Shown in pieces: positions 56,791-64,000 of a DNA stretch of 64,000 nucleotides. Each line of letters begins with the position of its first letter. The stretch's first letter is position 1. Source of the stretch: Acidobacteriota bacterium (GTDB taxonomy: Bacteria > Acidobacteriota > Terriglobia > Terriglobales > Acidobacteriaceae). The notes below the pieces were generated by a model. It made no database searches. It was not told the DNA's origin and was given only the letters and a program-made list of their open reading frames with translations. A program made the translations under genes and the position numbers. Location: assembly GCA_021781795.1 (NCBI GenBank), contig JAJXWA010000012.1, positions 1 to 64,000 of the forward strand, written 5' to 3'.

Positions 56791-57414
56791 TTAGCGGGCC
56801 TGATGTGCGCCGTTGTGCTTCTGGCGATAAATCTGCCGGCTGGTGCTGTTCTGGCGCTGATTGATATTCTGGCGCTCCTGCTGCGTGAGATGGCCGCCAT
56901 TGGCCGCGCGGTCTGCCGCGATGCTGCGGTTGATGTTCTGCTCACGGCCCTCGGTGCGTGCCGCTTCACCCGCCGTCATCTGTCCGCTGCGGATGCCCTG
57001 CGCGATGCGATCCTGCTGGTTCTCGCGGCGCTGGCCCACTGCGTTGTTGCCATAGTGCGCCTGGGCGGCGTTGTGCTTGTCCTGGTAGATGGAGCGGCTG
57101 ATGTTATTTTGCCGGTTGTTGATCTGCTGCCGCTCCTGCGGTGTCAGCTTGCCGCCATTGGCCGTGCGATCCGCGTGAATCTGCTGATTCAGGTTGGCTT
57201 CACGGCTTTCGAGATTCTTGGTTTCGCCGGCGGTTAACTGGCCGGATTGCACGCCATTGGCAATGCGGTCCTGCTGGTTCTCGCGGTGCCCGTTGACAGA
57301 GTTCGGCGCGGGACTGGGCTGTGCGGCAGGCTGCGGCGCCGGCTGTGACTGCTGCGCGAAGGTCGGGGCCGATACGGCGAGGGCTGCGGCGAGCATCAAA
57401 GACACTTTCGACAT
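56791..57414 (-). CDS. Secreted two-repeat protein with four EF-hand-like loops
   Basis: I do not recognise a named family. The 207-residue protein has a signal peptide (1-20) and two copies of a unit of about 80 residues (52-130 and 135-205), each starting RENQQDRIA and ending near RSIYQDKHN or RQIYRQKHN. Each unit holds two loops shaped like EF-hands: NGVQSGQLTAGE, DRTANGGKLTPQE, QGIRSGQMTAGE and DRAANGGHLTQQE. The Gly, Leu and final Glu are at EF-hand positions, but most acidic calcium ligands are missing. GGAGG 6 bases before the ATG sets the start. It is first in a cluster with the M23 peptidase and pseudokinase. Confidence 0.75.
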   Translation of the reverse strand: MSKVSLMLAAALAVSAPTFAQQSQPAPQPAAQPSPAPNSVNGHRENQQDRIANGVQSGQLTAGETKNLESREANLNQQIHADRTANGGKLTPQERQQINNRQNNISRSIYQDKHNAAQAHYGNNAVGQRRENQQDRIAQGIRSGQMTAGEAARTEGREQNINRSIAADRAANGGHLTQQERQNINQRQNSTSRQIYRQKHNGAHQAR

Positions 57415-57589
57415 ACTGATCCTCCAAAAGATGTTCAACTGGAATTCTTGCGGGATTTCGGCCCACGGCCATCTTAACCCCGGGTTTCCAAGGAAAGTTG
57501 CGAACGAACGAAAACTTTAGTTGCAGGATGCTCGCCTGCGGACAACAAAGATCGAATTCTCGTAACGCAAACTGGCTCGGGATCATCCT

Positions 57590-58393
57590 ATGAACCATAT
57601 GCCTCTGACTGTCATCGATCGGGCTGCTTTTGCGAGGGGCGCGCTGTGGCTTTTGATGGGCGCAGTGCTGACCACGCTACTGGTCTTCGGACAAGCCGTG
57701 CCTCCGGCAGCGCGAACGCCGGTCCTGGTGGAGTTGTTCACCTCAGAGGGCTGCTCCGATTGCCCGCCAGCAGACGAATTGCTGGCCCGCCTTGACCAGG
57801 AGCAGTTCGTTCCCGGCGCGGAGGTCATCGTTCTAAGTGAGCATGTAACCTACTGGAACCATGACGGATGGCACGATCCGTTTTCGATGCAGGAGATGGA
57901 CGAGCGGCAACGCGACTACGTCTATCGCTTTGGGCTGCAGGACAGCTACACGCCGCAAGCGGTCGTCGATGGAGCGCAACAGCTCGTTGGCAATGCCCCC
58001 AATGCGATGGTGCAGGCCATCGAGAGGGCGGCTGGCGTGCCGAAGCAATCTCTGACGATCGAGAGTGCTCACTGGGACAACGGCGGCGTGGATTTTTCCG
58101 TGCATGCCTCAGCAAACAGCAGCGCCCGACTGGAAGCAGCCGTGGCTGAAGATGCGACGCAGAGCGAGGTGAAGAGCGGTGAGAACGCAGGGCGCACCTT
58201 GCACCATGTCGCGGTCGTACGCGCGCTCAAGGACTTTGGTTCAAAGGGCCTCAATGGACAGCCTCTGCACCTTGCCGCCCCAGACCCGATGCACGGTGCG
58301 GATGCGAAGATGCGGGTACGCCTGGTGGTGTTTGTGGCTGACCGCAAGACCGGCCACGTGCTGGCCGTGGCAGAGCAGACGCTGGCCCGCTGA
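57590..58393 (+). CDS. DUF1223 thioredoxin-like exported protein
   Basis: The 267-residue protein has an N-terminal TM/signal segment (about 17-36; GALWLLMGAVLTTLLVFG) and a DUF1223 domain with a thioredoxin-like fold. Its redox motif is in VELFTSEGCSDCPPADELL (CSDC), and HVTYWNHDGWHDPFS and YTPQAVVDGAQQLVGN are family blocks. It probably works in the periplasm on thiols, but no substrate is known. It is divergent from the EF-hand-like gene. The start could be the first ATG or the one 9 bases later. Confidence 0.88.
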   Translation: MNHMPLTVIDRAAFARGALWLLMGAVLTTLLVFGQAVPPAARTPVLVELFTSEGCSDCPPADELLARLDQEQFVPGAEVIVLSEHVTYWNHDGWHDPFSMQEMDERQRDYVYRFGLQDSYTPQAVVDGAQQLVGNAPNAMVQAIERAAGVPKQSLTIESAHWDNGGVDFSVHASANSSARLEAAVAEDATQSEVKSGENAGRTLHHVAVVRALKDFGSKGLNGQPLHLAAPDPMHGADAKMRVRLVVFVADRKTGHVLAVAEQTLAR

Positions 58394-58482
58394 ACAGGCG
58401 TGAGTCGTAACAAATAAAAGGGCTTGCCGCGCCGGATATCTTCGTGCTCCGTTGCCGGACTGAAATGCCCTATCATCAACAT

Positions 58483-59763
58483 ATGACCGACCGCATGGCT
58501 CTTTCCCTTGCCCAGGCCGACCCCGAGGTCGCCGCTGCTATTGACCACGAAACCCTGCGCCAGCACGATGGGCTGGAGATGATCGCGAGCGAGAACTTCG
58601 TCTCCGAGGCCGTGCTGGAGGCCGCAGGTTCGGTCTTTACCAATAAATATGCAGAAGGCTATCCCGGACGCCGCTACTATGGCGGATGCGAGTATGCCGA
58701 TGTGGTGGAAAATCTTGCACGCGATCGGGCCAAGCAGATCTTCGGCGCGGAGCATGCCAACGTGCAGCCGCACTCCGGTTCACAGGCCAACGCTTCGGCC
58801 TACATGGCAGTGCTGCAGGCGGGCGACACGATTCTCGGCCTGGACCTGGCCCACGGCGGTCACCTGACCCACGGACACAAGCTCAGCTTCAGCGGCAAGC
58901 TCTACAAGACGGCCTTCTACCATGTGAATCGCGAGACTGAGGTCATCGACTACGACGAGCTTGAGGCGATCGCCCTGCGGGAGAAGCCGAAGGCCATCAT
59001 CGGCGGCGCCAGCGCCTATCCGCGGCTGTGGGACTTTGCCCGCATGCGCCAGATTGCCGACAAGGTTGGCGCAGTCTACATCTTCGATATGGCGCATATC
59101 GCCGGTCTCGTGGCAGGTGGCGCGCATTCCTCGCCTGTGCCGCACGCACACATCACCACAACCACCACGCACAAGACGCTGCGTGGGCCGCGCGCCGGGC
59201 TGATTCTCTGCGGGCAGGATCTTGCCGCAGCCGTGGATAAGGCCGTTTTTCCCGGCCAGCAGGGCGGGCCGCTCGTGCATATCGTCGCCGCCAAGGCCGT
59301 TGCTTTCGGCGAGGTGTTGCGTCCGGACTTCAAAACCTACGCCGCGCAGATTGTCGCCAACGCCAAGGCGCTGGCCGCGGGCTTGCAGGAGGCCGGCTAT
59401 CGACTCGTTTCGGGCGGCACGGACAACCACCTCATGCTCGTGGATGTGTTTGAAAAAGGCATCCTCGGCTCCGAGGCGGAACTGGCTCTGGGCAAGGCCG
59501 GCATCACCGTGAACAAGAACGCCATTCCCTACGATACGAATCCTCCGCTGAAGCCATCGGGTATTCGCATCGGCACTCCGGCGCTGACCACGCGGGGTAT
59601 GAAGGAAGGCGAGATGCGCCAGATCGCCCGCTGGATTGACCAGGCGCTGGTCGAGCGCAACAACGATGCCGCTCTTGCGCGCATCCGCGGCGAGGTGGCG
59701 GAACTGGCCAATCATTTTCCGCTCTATGCGTGGCGTCGCGCGCCGGTGGCGGTGGGCGCCTGA
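58483..59763 (+). CDS. glyA: Serine hydroxymethyltransferase
   Basis: GlyA converts serine and tetrahydrofolate to glycine and methylene-THF, feeding one-carbon units to purine synthesis and to MetH. The 426-residue protein shows [36 protein letters not shown], the PLP site [17 protein letters not shown] (lysine), and the ligand [20 protein letters not shown] box lies 7 bases before the chosen ATG, so this mRNA may be leaderless like that of purE; other in-frame starts are upstream. A strong terminator follows, so it is monocistronic. Confidence 0.97.
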   Translation: MTDRMALSLAQADPEVAAAIDHETLRQHDGLEMIASENFVSEAVLEAAGSVFTNKYAEGYPGRRYYGGCEYADVVENLARDRAKQIFGAEHANVQPHSGSQANASAYMAVLQAGDTILGLDLAHGGHLTHGHKLSFSGKLYKTAFYHVNRETEVIDYDELEAIALREKPKAIIGGASAYPRLWDFARMRQIADKVGAVYIFDMAHIAGLVAGGAHSSPVPHAHITTTTTHKTLRGPRAGLILCGQDLAAAVDKAVFPGQQGGPLVHIVAAKAVAFGEVLRPDFKTYAAQIVANAKALAAGLQEAGYRLVSGGTDNHLMLVDVFEKGILGSEAELALGKAGITVNKNAIPYDTNPPLKPSGIRIGTPALTTRGMKEGEMRQIARWIDQALVERNNDAALARIRGEVAELANHFPLYAWRRAPVAVGA

Positions 59764-59781
59764 GTCGTCCGCTAGCCGTCG

Positions 59782-59818
59782 AACCCCGCGCAACTTCCAG
59801 TCGCGCGCGGGGTTTCCC
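59782..59818 (+). terminator. Terminator after glyA
   Basis: AACCCCGCGC (59782-59791) and GCGCGGGGTT (59805-59814) form a perfect 10-base-pair stem with the tail ending TTTCCC. Confidence 0.85.
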
Positions 59819-59895
59819 TATCCAAAGTTGGATGAGAAAAATTCGCTGTTCGCGTTGAAGTGAGTCATTGCCCTGGAAGCACGTAGGAGGAAAGA

Positions 59896-60426
59896 ATGCG
59901 CCTCGCGCACGGAATCGTCGCTGTGGCTCTCTTGATCACCATGCCGGTGTTTGCCTCGAACGGCGAGCATGGAAACAAGGACAACCAGGGATGGAATGGA
60001 CAGGGCGCGCCGGAGCACGGCCCCGGGCGCTTTCACGGCAATCCGCATCGCTATGACCAGGGTTACAACTACAGCGATGGTGAGGGGCATCCCTTCTACC
60101 CGCATGTGGACGGCGACCGCTGGATTGGCCACGACACCGGCGAGTACGACGATCACTATCACCTCGACCGCCCGTGGGAATACGGACGCTTTGACGGCGG
60201 CTTTGGACGAGGCCATTGGTGGCGCATCGAAGGCGGCGGGCCCGGTAGATTCTGGTTCCGGGGTTGGAACTGGTCCGTTGCGCCCTACGATGTTGGATTC
60301 TGCAACGGCTGGAACTGGGATGATGACGACGTATCCATCTATCCCGATCCGGACCACATCGGCTGGTATCTGGCGTACAACATGCGTCTCGGCACCTACG
60401 TCCACGTGATGTACATGGGGCGATAG
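59896..60426 (+). CDS. Secreted Gly/His/Trp/Asp-rich protein of unknown function
   Basis: No family is recognised. The 176-residue protein has a clear signal peptide (1-20; IVAVALLITMPVFA). The mature part is very rich in His, Gly, Trp, Tyr and Asp, for example GHDTGEYDDHYHLDRPWEYG, RGHWWRIEGGGPGRFWFRG and NGWNWDDDDVSIYPDPDH. Such composition suggests a metal-rich or aromatic beta structure outside the cytoplasm. TAGGAGGA sits 5 bases before the ATG, a very strong ribosome-binding site. One cysteine is present (near 137). It lies next to another small secreted His-rich protein. Confidence 0.8.
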   Translation: MRLAHGIVAVALLITMPVFASNGEHGNKDNQGWNGQGAPEHGPGRFHGNPHRYDQGYNYSDGEGHPFYPHVDGDRWIGHDTGEYDDHYHLDRPWEYGRFDGGFGRGHWWRIEGGGPGRFWFRGWNWSVAPYDVGFCNGWNWDDDDVSIYPDPDHIGWYLAYNMRLGTYVHVMYMGR

Positions 60427-60526
60427 CCGTACCCGCGCCAGCCTGCTTGCATCTGGGCCAGCCTCGCGGCTTAGGATGGAGTGGTTCGTTGCGCCTGCTG
60501 CAATAAGGGCGTAAAGGAGGACGACA

Positions 60527-60793
60527 ATGCGTGCATCACGATTGGCCATGACGGCGCTGCTTGCAGTCGGTCTGCCGCTTTGGGCGCAAAACGATAACGG
60601 TCACGGCAACCCGCACGGAGCGCCCCCGGGACAGATGAAACCCCACGGCAACCCGCACGGAGCGCCCCCGGGGCAGATGAAGCCCCATGGCAACCCGCAT
60701 GGAGCGCCTCCGGGGCAGATGAAGCCCCATGGCAACCCGCATGGAGCGCCTCCGGGGCAGATGAAGCCCCACGGCAACCCGCACGATCAATAG
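60527..60793 (+). CDS. Small secreted His/Pro-rich tandem-repeat protein
   Basis: The 88-residue protein has a signal peptide (1-21; LLAVGLPLWAQ) and then four exact copies of HGNPHGAPPGQMKP plus a partial fifth, ending HGNPHDQ. Repeated histidines and methionines suggest metal binding, possibly copper or nickel, but this is inferred only from composition. AAGGAGG lies 7 bases before the ATG. The repeat is nearly identical at DNA level, so copy number may vary between strains. A terminator follows the gene. Confidence 0.82.
   Translation: MRASRLAMTALLAVGLPLWAQNDNGHGNPHGAPPGQMKPHGNPHGAPPGQMKPHGNPHGAPPGQMKPHGNPHGAPPGQMKPHGNPHDQ
60602..60785 (+). repeat. 42-bp tandem repeat inside a coding sequence
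   Basis: Units run 60602-60643, 60644-60685, 60686-60727 and 60728-60769, with a 16-base partial copy to 60785. Each encodes 14 residues in frame. Differences between units are few and mostly silent (CCCCCGGGA against CCTCCGGGG). Confidence 0.95.
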
Positions 60794-60845
60794 GCGGTAA
60801 GCCCTTCGGTGCAATCCCTGAGGGTGCGAAGATGCTGGCAGATTC

Positions 60846-60872
60846 AAAGGACAGGCTTTGGCCTGTCCTTTT
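60846..60872. terminator. Terminator between the repeat protein and lipA
   Basis: AAAGGACAGGC (60846-60856) and GCCTGTCCTTT (60861-60871) form a perfect 11-base-pair stem with a TTTG loop, followed by TTCG. It lies between convergent genes. Confidence 0.85.
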
Positions 60873-60906
60873 CGTTGGTGTGCTGGGAGCTCTCTCGCTC
60901 TGAAGA

Positions 60907-61812
60907 CTAAGCGGACAGCGAGACCAGAGTGGACGATGCCTGCTCGTGCGCATGATAGCTGGAGCGAACCAGCGGGCCCGACTCGACGTGACGAAAGCCC
61001 ATGCGCAACGCTTCAGCCTTTAGCTCGGCAAACTCGCGTGGAGTGTAGAGTCGCGCCATAGGCAGATGATCGCGAGAGGGTCGCAGATACTGGCCGATGG
61101 TCAGGATGTCGCAATGGACGCCGGCCAGATCGCGGAAGACATCCAGCAGCTCGGGCGTCTCTTCGCCCAGGCCGACCATCACGCCGGACTTCGTGACGCC
61201 CGCCGGATTCAGCTCTTTGGCATAGCGCAGCAGCTCCAGCGTGCGCTCATAGCGCGCACCGGAGCGCACCGCGCGGTAGAGCCGCGGCACGGACTCGGTA
61301 TTGTGGTTCAACACCTCAGGCCGGGCCTCGACCACGATTTGAATGGCTTCGCGGTTGCCCTGAAAATCGGGGATAAGCACCTCGACGCGGCATCGCGGCG
61401 CCTGGCGGCGAATCTCTTCGATGACCATGGCAAATGCCCGTGCACCGCCCATGAGGTCATCGTCGCGATTGACGCTGGTGATGACAGCGTGCTCCAGACC
61501 CAGCACAGCCACGGCCTCCGCCACCCGGCGGGGCTCATCAAAATCAATGGGTTCCGGACGGCCTTTGGGCACGGCGCAGAAGCCGCAGCGGCGCGTGCAG
61601 AGATTGCCGAGCATCATGAAGGTGGCTGTCTTGTGGTGCCAGCACTCGCCAATGTTGGGGCACTGCGCGCTCTCGCACACGGTGTTCAGTCCGAGCGAGC
61701 GCGCCAGACGCTTGAGCCCGTGGTAGTTCTCGCCCACAGGGGCGCGCGCCTTCAGCCACTCCGGCTTGGGAGCAGGCATCTTCCGCGCGGGCTCAATCTG
61801 CACCAGGTCCAT
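60907..61812 (-). CDS. lipA: Lipoyl synthase
   Basis: LipA is a radical-SAM enzyme that inserts two sulfurs into protein-bound octanoyl groups to make lipoyl cofactors. The 301-residue protein has the auxiliary cluster cysteines in [15 protein letters not shown] and the radical-SAM cluster in [14 protein letters not shown] (CxxxCxxC; glycine replaces the more common proline before FC). [29 protein letters not shown] and the C-terminal [12 protein letters not shown] motif with the third-cluster serine are present. It is divergent from purL, with an 85-base spacer. No lipB is nearby. Confidence 0.97.
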   Translation of the reverse strand: MDLVQIEPARKMPAPKPEWLKARAPVGENYHGLKRLARSLGLNTVCESAQCPNIGECWHHKTATFMMLGNLCTRRCGFCAVPKGRPEPIDFDEPRRVAEAVAVLGLEHAVITSVNRDDDLMGGARAFAMVIEEIRRQAPRCRVEVLIPDFQGNREAIQIVVEARPEVLNHNTESVPRLYRAVRSGARYERTLELLRYAKELNPAGVTKSGVMVGLGEETPELLDVFRDLAGVHCDILTIGQYLRPSRDHLPMARLYTPREFAELKAEALRMGFRHVESGPLVRSSYHAHEQASSTLVSLSA

Positions 61813-61897
61813 GCATCTTCATTGTAGCGGGCTGGAAACCAGCCTGTTCCGGCGGGCGCTCCGGAGCGCAGACCATGCGACAATGGAAGTACCCGCG

Positions 61898-64000
61898 ATG
61901 ATTACCGAAGCCTTGCCGTCCTCCGTTCCTGAACCGTGCACGGTTACACCCGAGTTGCTGGCGCAGCACAGCATCACAGCAGAAGAGTACGAGCGGATTC
62001 TGGCCGCGCTGGGCCGTGTGCCCTCGCTTACGGAGCTTGGTATTTACTCCGTGATGTGGAGTGAGCACTGCTCGTATAAATCGAGCCGCGTCCACCTGAA
62101 GCGCCTGCCCACCAAAAGCGAGCGCGTGGTGCAGGGACCGGGCGAGAACGCAGGCATCATCGACGTGGGCGACGACTGGGCCTGCGCATTCAAGATTGAG
62201 AGCCACAACCACCCCAGCTACATTGAGCCGTTTCAGGGCGCGGCCACCGGCGTAGGCGGCATCCTGCGCGACATCTTCACCATGGGCGCGCGGCCGCTGG
62301 CGGTGATGGATTCACTGCGCTTCGGACCCATCCGCAAAGAGGATGCGCCCGAGCCGGAGTTCGTCGCGAAGAATCACTCCATCGTGGAGGGTGTGGTGAG
62401 CGGCATCGCCGGCTACGGCAACTGCTTTGGCGTGCCCAATCTCGGTGGTGAAACGAAATTCGAGCCCTGCTACAGCGGCAATCCTCTGGTGAACGCCTTC
62501 GCGCTGGGCCTCGTGCGCAAGAGTGAGATCTTCTATGGCAAGGCCACAGGCACCGGCAACCCGGTGATCTATGTGGGTGCGAAGACTGGCCGCGACGGCA
62601 TTCACGGCGCAACGATGGCCAGCGAAGAGTTCAAGGAAGGCTCGGAACAGAAGCGGCCCAACGTGCAGGTGGGTGATCCCTTCATGGAGAAGCTGCTGCT
62701 CGAGGCCTGCCTTGAGGCGATGAAGACCGGCGCGATCGTCGGCATTCAGGACATGGGGGCAGCGGGCCTCACCTGCTCCACCTGCGAGATGGGCGCGCGC
62801 GGCGGCGTGGGCCTCGATGTGGAACTCGACAACGTGCCTCAGCGCGAGACTGGTATGACTGCTTACGAGATCATGCTGTCTGAGAGCCAGGAGCGCATGC
62901 TGCTGGTGGCCGAGCGTGGGCGCGAAGACGATGTGCTGAAGGTCTTTGCGAAGTGGGGACTCGACGCGGTCATCGTGGGCACGGTGATTCCCGAGCCGCG
63001 GCTGCGCATTCGGCATCACGGCGTGCTCATGGCCGACATTCCCAACCAGTCGCTCACCGACGATGCACCGCTCTATCACCGGCCGGTCGGTACATGGAAG
63101 TCGCCGCTCCCGCTGGACCCGCCGGAGCAAGCGCAGACTGAACTCGAAAAGGACCGCGACTTCACCGCCGATCTCAAGCAGTTGCTCGGCAGCGCCAACG
63201 TTTGCTCCAAGCGCTGGGTGCATGAGCAGTACGACACCATGGTGCAGACCAACACCGTGCAGGGGCCCGGCGGCGAGGCAGGCGTGATGCGCATCAAGGG
63301 CACGGGCACGCCTGGCCACGAGCGAGGGCTGGCCATGGCGCTGGACGGCAACGGGCGCTGGTGCTATCTCGATCCCAAGCTGGGCGCGATGCACGCCGTG
63401 GCGGAGGCAGCGCGCAAGGTGGCCTGTACCGGAGCAACGCCTGTCGCGGCGACGAATTGCCTCAACTTCGGCAACCCCGAGAAGCCTGAGATTATGGCAC
63501 AGCTTTCGGCGGCGATTGACGGCATCGCCGAGGCCTGCACGGAGCTGGGCACGCCTATCACCGGTGGCAATGTCTCGCTCTACAACGAAACGCGCGGCGA
63601 AGGCATCTATCCCACCCCCGTGCTGGGAATCGTAGGCATTCTGGACGATGTGACCACGGCTGTGCCCGCTGGTTTTCAACGCGAGGGAGACGCCATCGTA
63701 CTCATCTGGCCGATTCCCACAGGGCAGGATCCGGATCCAACGCTGAAGGTTCCGTTTGCGGAGGAGCAGATCAGCCACAACATCGTGGGGCACAGCGAGC
63801 CCATCGCCGCTGAAGGCGACGCGGAGATTAGCGCAGCCTCGCCCACGGAGTTGCAGGTCTTCGGCTCATCGGAATACGCAAAGGTTGTGCTGGGCGGCAT
63901 CTGGGGCCAGCCGCCGCCGCTCGATCTGCACGCGGAGGCGGATTTACAGACGCTGCTGGGCGAGCTTGCCAAGTGCGAACTGATTCACTCGGCGCGCGAT
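61898..64000 (+). CDS. purL: Phosphoribosylformylglycinamidine synthase subunit PurL, C-terminus beyond the window
   Basis: PurL turns FGAR, glutamine-derived ammonia and ATP into FGAM in purine synthesis. The 701 visible residues fit the short bacterial PurL (about 740-780), which works with separate PurS and PurQ. Hallmarks are [72 protein letters not shown] and [17 protein letters not shown] 8 bases before the ATG at 61898 favours that start over the in-frame ATG at 61883. The frame is open to the last base of the window. purQ and purS are not in the window. Confidence 0.95.
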   Translation, partial: MITEALPSSVPEPCTVTPELLAQHSITAEEYERILAALGRVPSLTELGIYSVMWSEHCSYKSSRVHLKRLPTKSERVVQGPGENAGIIDVGDDWACAFKIESHNHPSYIEPFQGAATGVGGILRDIFTMGARPLAVMDSLRFGPIRKEDAPEPEFVAKNHSIVEGVVSGIAGYGNCFGVPNLGGETKFEPCYSGNPLVNAFALGLVRKSEIFYGKATGTGNPVIYVGAKTGRDGIHGATMASEEFKEGSEQKRPNVQVGDPFMEKLLLEACLEAMKTGAIVGIQDMGAAGLTCSTCEMGARGGVGLDVELDNVPQRETGMTAYEIMLSESQERMLLVAERGREDDVLKVFAKWGLDAVIVGTVIPEPRLRIRHHGVLMADIPNQSLTDDAPLYHRPVGTWKSPLPLDPPEQAQTELEKDRDFTADLKQLLGSANVCSKRWVHEQYDTMVQTNTVQGPGGEAGVMRIKGTGTPGHERGLAMALDGNGRWCYLDPKLGAMHAVAEAARKVACTGATPVAATNCLNFGNPEKPEIMAQLSAAIDGIAEACTELGTPITGGNVSLYNETRGEGIYPTPVLGIVGILDDVTTAVPAGFQREGDAIVLIWPIPTGQDPDPTLKVPFAEEQISHNIVGHSEPIAAEGDAEISAASPTELQVFGSSEYAKVVLGGIWGQPPPLDLHAEADLQTLLGELAKCELIHSARD

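Noticed and set aside
60602-60785. CRISPR array
   Set aside because: The repeats are contiguous 42-bp units without unique spacers and lie in frame inside a coding sequence.

Overview
The window is high-GC chromosomal DNA that most resembles a member of the Acidobacteriota, class Terriglobia (an Acidobacterium/Granulicella/Terriglobus-like organism). The assignment rests on an acidobacterial-type VWFA protein, an MlaE/MlaF/zinc-phospholipase cluster, a TonB-tailed kinase-like protein, DUF4382 and DUF6580 proteins, and very GC-rich codon choice. It is inferred from gene content, not from a marker-gene search. I see no prophage, insertion sequence, CRISPR array, tRNA or rRNA, so this is core genome with a few lineage-specific inserts.

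Layout, 1-26 kb: the 5' part of gcdH (running off the left edge); an mlaE-mlaF-phospholipase C operon; otsA-otsB for trehalose, with OtsA fused to a membrane HAMP sensor module; a glycine/proline-rich lipoprotein; a histidine kinase and NtrC-type regulator pair with a sigma-54-like promoter; araD; pheS-pheT, where PheT lacks the usual tRNA-binding OB domain; a zapB-like gene, zapA and 6S RNA; an Lgt-family protein without the canonical active site; an RluD-type pseudouridine synthase; the VWFA protein; a small CxxC protein; ligA; and a membrane hydrolase.

Layout, 26-46 kb: a DUF6580 membrane protein, a DedA/VTT protein, a TonB-family protein, a TPR protein, a CLC transporter, acnA, pyk, a YihY protein, a LacI regulator next to a secreted GH79 glycosidase with a strong operator, metH, and purE-purK.

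Layout, 46-64 kb: a respiratory operon of a monohaem beta-barrel protein, a Rieske protein, and a cytochrome b carrying four C-terminal monohaem c modules; a Met-rich lipoprotein preceded by two CRP/FNR-type palindromes; an alpha/beta hydrolase; a three-gene envelope cluster (EF-hand-like repeat protein, M23 peptidase, pseudokinase-TM-TonB_C fusion); a DUF1223 protein; glyA; two small secreted proteins, one made of 42-bp tandem repeats; lipA; and purL (running off the right edge).

Together the genes cover one-carbon and purine metabolism (metH, glyA, purE, purK, purL), central carbon (acnA, pyk), osmoprotection (otsA, otsB), envelope biology and respiration. On a larger scale, base composition changes across the window whatever the gene direction. 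The + strand is strongly C-rich to about 25 kb, roughly balanced between 25 and 38 kb, and G-rich after about 40 kb. That is the polarity expected at a replication origin or at the edge of an inversion.
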